This document shows, piece by piece, positions 59,907 to 64,000 of a stretch of DNA of 64,000 nucleotides. The position numbers and the translations under genes are program-made. The stretch lies in assembly GCF_947495925.1 (NCBI RefSeq), contig NZ_CANMAU010000003.1:62001-126000 (forward strand), in the 5' to 3' direction. This DNA comes from an uncultured Algibacter sp. GTDB taxonomy: Bacteria > Bacteroidota > Bacteroidia > Flavobacteriales > Flavobacteriaceae. A model generated the notes under the pieces. That model was not told the DNA's origin. It was given only the letters and a program-made list of their open reading frames with translations, and ran no database searches. How positions within the stretch are numbered: position 1 is the first letter of the stretch; each line of letters begins with the position of its first letter.

Positions 59907-61013
59907 ATGTTTACAATAAGAAAAGTGTTTTGGTCGGTATTTGTTATCTGTTTTGCAATGGCATGTAGTTCTTCTTCAGATGATAACCCTGGAGGGGGCA
60001 ATAATGGTGATGGCTTTAATAGAGCTGCCCTATTAATAAATATTGCTGATAATATTATTATTCCGGCCTTTCAAGATCTTGATGCTAAACTAGAAACATT
60101 AAAGTCTTCTAAAACCAAATTTATAGATACGCCTAATCAAATTAATTTAGATGCGGTTAGAGCAGACTGGCTTGCCGCATATAAAGTATGGCAATTTGTA
60201 GAAATGTTCAATATTGGTAAAGCAGAAGCTATTATCTATGCTTTTCAAATGAATGTATATCCTACCTCGATTGCAGATATTGAAGCGAACGTAACTTCTG
60301 GTTCTTACGACTTAGAACATCCTAATAATAATGATGCCGTTGGTTTTCCAGCGTTAGATTATATGCTTTATGGTTTGGATTCAGATGATGCAGCCATTCT
60401 TTCAAAATATGCTGATGTAAAATATACAACCTATCTATCTGATTTGGTTGATCAGATGAAATCATTAACATCAATAGTGCTAGCAGATTGGAATACGTCA
60501 TACAGAGATACATTTGTTAATTCGACCGAAAATACTGCTACCAGTGCTTTAAATAAGCTTACCAATGATTATGTGTTTTATTTTGAAAAAGGTTTACGAG
60601 CAAATAAAATAGGTATTCCGGCTGGAAATTTTTCGGCTACACCATTACCTGAAAAGGTTGAAGGGTTTTATAGTAAAGTATACTCCAAAACCTTTGCTCT
60701 TGAAGCTTTCAACGCAGCCGATAAATTGTTTAAAGGTGAAGCTTATTCGAGCAATGCTAAGGGAGAAAGTTTTAAAACGTATTTAGAGTTTCTAAAAAGA
60801 GAAGATTTAGTATCAACACTAAACACTCGATTTACTGAGGCCAATTCTAAATTACAAATATTGAATGATAGTTTTTACAATCAGGTAAACTCTGATAATG
60901 CTAAAATGACAGAAGCATATGATGCACTTCAAAAAATAGTAGTCCTTTTAAAAGTAGACATGCTGCAAGCTTTTAATATTAGCGTTGATTATGTAGATGC
61001 CGACGGCGATTAA
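59907..61013 (+). CDS. Imelysin-like lipoprotein (altered GxHxxE)
   Basis: A 368-residue lipoprotein (CFAMACSS, Cys near 20; then a Ser/Gly/Asp-rich spacer). The helical imelysin domain follows: LLINIADNIIIPAFQDLDAK and AVRADWLAAYKVWQFVEMF. The GxHxxE motif of imelysin peptidases reads GFPALDYMLYG here (near residue 145): His is Pro and Glu is Asp, so peptidase activity is doubtful and a binding role more likely. Second gene of the iron-type operon, after DUF4856. Confidence 0.85.
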   Translation: MFTIRKVFWSVFVICFAMACSSSSDDNPGGGNNGDGFNRAALLINIADNIIIPAFQDLDAKLETLKSSKTKFIDTPNQINLDAVRADWLAAYKVWQFVEMFNIGKAEAIIYAFQMNVYPTSIADIEANVTSGSYDLEHPNNNDAVGFPALDYMLYGLDSDDAAILSKYADVKYTTYLSDLVDQMKSLTSIVLADWNTSYRDTFVNSTENTATSALNKLTNDYVFYFEKGLRANKIGIPAGNFSATPLPEKVEGFYSKVYSKTFALEAFNAADKLFKGEAYSSNAKGESFKTYLEFLKREDLVSTLNTRFTEANSKLQILNDSFYNQVNSDNAKMTEAYDALQKIVVLLKVDMLQAFNISVDYVDADGD

Positions 61014-61035
61014 GAAACTTTAAAATTAACTATTA

Positions 61036-61061
61036 GGTTGTCTCCATGGCAACCTTTTTTT
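61036..61061 (+). terminator. Hairpin with T-run just before the HTTM start
   Basis: GGTTG (61036-61040) and CAACC (61050-61054) enclose TCTCCATGG and are followed by seven T (61055-61061), ending exactly at the HTTM ATG. It should reduce transcription of the last two genes or act as an attenuator. Confidence 0.55.
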
Positions 61062-62432
61062 ATGTTCATGATTCCTAGTATAACAAAATATCTAAACAAA
61101 CAAACTAGTGCTGCACCACTTGCTGTATTTAGAATATGTTTTGGTATTATGATGTGTTATGGAATGATGAGGTTTGGATATCATGGTTGGATTGATACAC
61201 TCTATATTCAGCCAAAGTTTCACTTTTCTTATTTTGGCTTTGAATGGATTAAACCTCTAGGGGTTTATACCTATCTGCTGTTTATTGTCTGCGGACTTTC
61301 GGCCCTTATGGTTGCGATTGGTTTTAAATATAGGTTAACCATAATTACTTTTTTTCTTTGTTTTACATACATTGAGTTAATGGATAAAACCACCTATCTT
61401 AACCATTATTATTTTATAAGTTTACTGAGTTTTGTGATGATTTTTTTACCAGCAAATACTCATTTTTCTATAGACAATATTATTAGAAAAACGTCTTATA
61501 AGAACATACCAAGATGGACTATTGACGCCGTTAAACTATTATTAGGGATCGTTTATTTTTACGCAGGATTGGCAAAAATAAATAGTGATTGGCTGTTTCG
61601 AGCTATGCCATTAAAAATATGGTTACCCTCTAAATATGATTTGCCTTTAATTGGTGACTCACTCATGCACCAAGAATGGTTTCATTATGCAATGAGTTGG
61701 TGTGGAATGCTTTACGATTTAGCCATTCCATTCCTTTTGTTATATAAGCGAACAAGACTATTTGCTTTTTTCATGGTGCTATTTTTTCACATTTTCACAA
61801 GAGTTTTGTTTCCTATTGGTATGTTTCCGTTTATCATGATTGTATCTACCCTGATATTCTTCGATTCAGGATTACATAAAAGAATAATTAATGGAATTAA
61901 AAGCGTATTTGGTAGTATTGGTTCAAAGGTAAATATCGCGATTAATGAAAACTATAGGTACACTTTTAGAAGGCCGGTAGTAATATTGTTTGCCTTGTTT
62001 TTTATATGGCAAGTGCTATTCCCATTTAGGTATGTATTTTACCCTGGAGAGTTATTTTGGACTGAAGAAGGTTTTCGTTTTTCTTGGCGCGTTATGCTTA
62101 TGGAAAAAATGGGGATTTCAACATTTAAAATTGTCAACTCAGAAACAGGAGACTTTTTCTATGTAGATAATAGTGATTTTTTAACAGATTTTCAAGAGAA
62201 GCAAATGAGCTTTCAACCAGATTTTATTTTAGAATACGCCCATTATTTGGGTGACCATTTTAAAGCTCAGGGCCATCAAAATGTGGAAGTATATGTAGAG
62301 AGTTACGTTGCTCTTAATGGTAGATTGAGTCAACCCTATATAAATGATAAAGTTGATTTATATCAACAAAAAGAATCGCTAAAACCAAAAGATTGGATAT
62401 TACCATTTAATGATGAAATTAAAGGATTGTAA
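61062..62432 (+). CDS. HTTM domain membrane protein
   Basis: A 456-residue polytopic protein of the HTTM (vitamin K-dependent carboxylase-like) family, about ten helices. KQTSAAPLAVFRICFGIMMC, GLAKINSDWLFRAMPLKIWL and FLLLYKRTRLFAFFMVLFFH are typical. The C-terminal 110 residues are soluble (FRFSWRVMLMEKMGISTFKI). Homologues lie next to TonB receptors and imelysin-like genes in flavobacteria; function unknown. ATG 61062 is chosen (another at 61068); a TTG upstream lies in the hairpin. Overlaps the TonB receptor gene by about 23 bases. Confidence 0.86.
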   Translation: MFMIPSITKYLNKQTSAAPLAVFRICFGIMMCYGMMRFGYHGWIDTLYIQPKFHFSYFGFEWIKPLGVYTYLLFIVCGLSALMVAIGFKYRLTIITFFLCFTYIELMDKTTYLNHYYFISLLSFVMIFLPANTHFSIDNIIRKTSYKNIPRWTIDAVKLLLGIVYFYAGLAKINSDWLFRAMPLKIWLPSKYDLPLIGDSLMHQEWFHYAMSWCGMLYDLAIPFLLLYKRTRLFAFFMVLFFHIFTRVLFPIGMFPFIMIVSTLIFFDSGLHKRIINGIKSVFGSIGSKVNIAINENYRYTFRRPVVILFALFFIWQVLFPFRYVFYPGELFWTEEGFRFSWRVMLMEKMGISTFKIVNSETGDFFYVDNSDFLTDFQEKQMSFQPDFILEYAHYLGDHFKAQGHQNVEVYVESYVALNGRLSQPYINDKVDLYQQKESLKPKDWILPFNDEIKGL

Positions 62433-64000
62433 ACTTATTTTCGCACTTCTGTTTAGCGTTGTGCTATATGCTCAGCATACTGTAAAAGGTGTTGTGTTAT
62501 TCTCAGGAAACAATAACCCAGTAGCAGAGGTTAATGTTTATGATAAAGTTTCTGGACTTATCACAACAACAAATGCTATGGGTGAGTTTGAATTTACGAC
62601 CTCAAAAGAAACTCTAACTTTAGTGTTTTTTTCTTTTGAATATGAGGTTAAAGAATATGCTGTAAATACCACAAATGCGAATAACTTAACTATTGTTCTC
62701 CAAGATTTAACAACCCAATTAAGTGAGGTTGAAATTACAGCAAAAAAGCGAAAATTATTTGAATTACAACGTTTAAAAGATGTTGAAGGGACGGCTATTT
62801 ATGCTGGAAAAAAAACCGAGGTGGTTTTAGTAGAACAGTCCATGGCTAATCTAGCGTCTAATAACGCCAGACAAATTTACAGCCAAGTAGCAGGATTAAA
62901 TATTTATCAGAACGATGATGCTGGTTTACAACTTAATATTGGAGGTAGAGGATTGGACCCAAACCGAACCTCAAATTTTAATACCAGACAAAATGGGTAT
63001 GATATCAGTGCAGATGTTTTAGGTTACCCAGAAAGTTATTACACACCAGCTTCTGAAGGTATTGAGCAAATTCAGATCATTAGAGGAGCAGCGTCATTGC
63101 AATATGGAACACAATTTGGTGGATTAATCAATTTTAAAATGAAATCACCAAACCCCAACAAACCTATTGAACTAGTTACTAGAAATACCTTAGGAAGTTT
63201 TGGCTTATATACAAATTTTACAAGTTTAAGTGGTACTAAAGACAAGTTTAGTTATTACACTTTTTTTAATTACAAGAAAGGAGATGGTTTTAGGCCAAAT
63301 TCTGAATTTGAGTCTAAAAATGTATTTGCCCATTTAGGCTATCAATTTTGTGATCAGACCAAGTTAGAGGGCGAAATAACCTATTTAAATTATTTGGCGC
63401 AGCAAGCAGGTGGGTTGACGGATTCGATGTTTGATCAAGATCCATTGCAGAGTAACAGAACCCGTAACTGGTTTGAAGTAAATTGGTTGTTGTATAATTT
63501 AAAACTGGATCATAAGTTTAGGGAAAAAACAACGTTTACGCTTAACTTTTTTGGCTTAGATGCTTCTAGAAAAGCTGTTGGTTTCAGAGGAGATCCGTAC
63601 CCAACCGGTTTAAATAAAAACCCTATAACCACAGAAGATACTCAAAACGGTGATGGCACTTTTTTTTATAATCGTGATGTCATTCAAGGTGATTTTAAAA
63701 ATTGGGGTGCAGAAGCTAGGGTGTTAACTAAATATGATTTATTTGGTCAAGAATCTGCCCTTTTATTAGGTGCTAAGTATTACCACGCTAATAACGCAAG
63801 TTTACAAGGGGCTGGAAGTAAAGGAACAAATGCAGACTTTATGATATACAATAATGATTTTCCCGATTACCCAAATGAATCTGATTTTAAATATCCAAAT
63901 AGAAATTTAGCTTTTTTTGGAGAGAATATATTTAGGTTATCCGATAAATTTTCTGTGACACCAGGTTTTAGAATTGAGCAAATTAGGACTGAAACTGAAG
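62410..64000 (+). CDS. TonB-dependent receptor, FecA-like (3' end outside window)
   Basis: The frame is open from the ATG at 62410 (second ATG 62413) to the right edge, about 530 codons, so the gene is truncated there. Signal peptide KLIFALLFSVVLYAQ is followed by a carboxypeptidase-regulatory-like domain (TVKGVVLFSGNNNPVAEVNV), the plug domain (NARQIYSQVAGLNIYQND; LQLNIGGRGLDPNRTSNF; EQIQIIRGAASLQYGTQFGG) and then barrel strands. The TonB-driven uptake of a ferric siderophore or similar ligand is probable from the operon's operators. Overlaps HTTM, so it is last or near-last of the operon. Confidence 0.93.
   Translation, partial: MMKLKDCKLIFALLFSVVLYAQHTVKGVVLFSGNNNPVAEVNVYDKVSGLITTTNAMGEFEFTTSKETLTLVFFSFEYEVKEYAVNTTNANNLTIVLQDLTTQLSEVEITAKKRKLFELQRLKDVEGTAIYAGKKTEVVLVEQSMANLASNNARQIYSQVAGLNIYQNDDAGLQLNIGGRGLDPNRTSNFNTRQNGYDISADVLGYPESYYTPASEGIEQIQIIRGAASLQYGTQFGGLINFKMKSPNPNKPIELVTRNTLGSFGLYTNFTSLSGTKDKFSYYTFFNYKKGDGFRPNSEFESKNVFAHLGYQFCDQTKLEGEITYLNYLAQQAGGLTDSMFDQDPLQSNRTRNWFEVNWLLYNLKLDHKFREKTTFTLNFFGLDASRKAVGFRGDPYPTGLNKNPITTEDTQNGDGTFFYNRDVIQGDFKNWGAEARVLTKYDLFGQESALLLGAKYYHANNASLQGAGSKGTNADFMIYNNDFPDYPNESDFKYPNRNLAFFGENIFRLSDKFSVTPGFRIEQIRTETE

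Noticed and set aside
1-64000. tRNA, rRNA, CRISPR arrays, insertion sequences, attachment sites
   Set aside because: Searched by eye in all gaps; no T-arm sequences, regular spacer arrays, transposase ORFs or terminal inverted repeats were seen.

Overview
The window looks like a chromosomal segment of a marine-type member of the Flavobacteriaceae (Bacteroidota). The DNA is AT-rich. Promoters follow the Bacteroidota pattern TTG-N19-TAnnTTTG. Two secreted proteins carry type IX secretion (T9SS) sorting tails, and there is a PorV/PorQ-type barrel. Typical flavobacterial neighbourhoods are present: nusB-DUF1573-yajC, and kdsD-tatC-carboxymuconolactone decarboxylase-lptB. No tRNA, rRNA, CRISPR array or insertion sequence was seen.

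Layout. 1-10.6 kb: end of a surface polysaccharide cluster on the + strand, with a truncated sulfotransferase, six glycosyltransferases, a hexapeptide acyltransferase, a Wzy/ligase-type polymerase and a WcaJ-type initiating phosphoglycosyltransferase. 10.6-24.3 kb: envelope and housekeeping genes, including an Lnb-like protein, a PorV-like barrel, phosphatidylserine synthase, DUF808, an AraC regulator with an S41 peptidase, an SPFH/membrane protein/Arc-repressor trio, the lptB-tatC-kdsD operon, and a RecQ whose zinc-site cysteines are missing. 24.3-38 kb: mixed genes, including a cyclophilin-FKBP fusion, a T9SS-exported CrtC/AttH-like lipocalin, CsaA, a BASS transporter, a PUR protein, an MsbA-like ABC exporter, nusB-DUF1573-yajC and cysM.

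38-53.6 kb is the most unusual region. A minus-strand locus holds two different Cys-type sulfatases, three porin-like barrels (two of the 'neuromedin U' type, one Phenol_MetA_deg type), a K+-channel-like protein, two paralogous TMEM175-like membrane proteins, a glycine-zipper/peptidoglycan-binding protein, a MORN-repeat protein, an ABM-like small protein, and a sigma-54 activator with an integral membrane sensor. A sigma-54 promoter (GG-N10-GC) with an upstream 12-N9-12 dyad precedes the ABM-MORN-glycine zipper genes. I read this as an inducible system for taking up and desulfating sulfate esters, possibly aromatic ones; the substrate is inference.

53.7-64 kb: pepT, pyrD, a T9SS-exported M43 protease and HMG-CoA lyase. 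The window closes with an iron-type operon (DUF4856 lipoprotein, imelysin-like lipoprotein, HTTM protein, TonB receptor running off the end). Its near-perfect promoter is flanked by two copies of a 23-bp palindromic operator.
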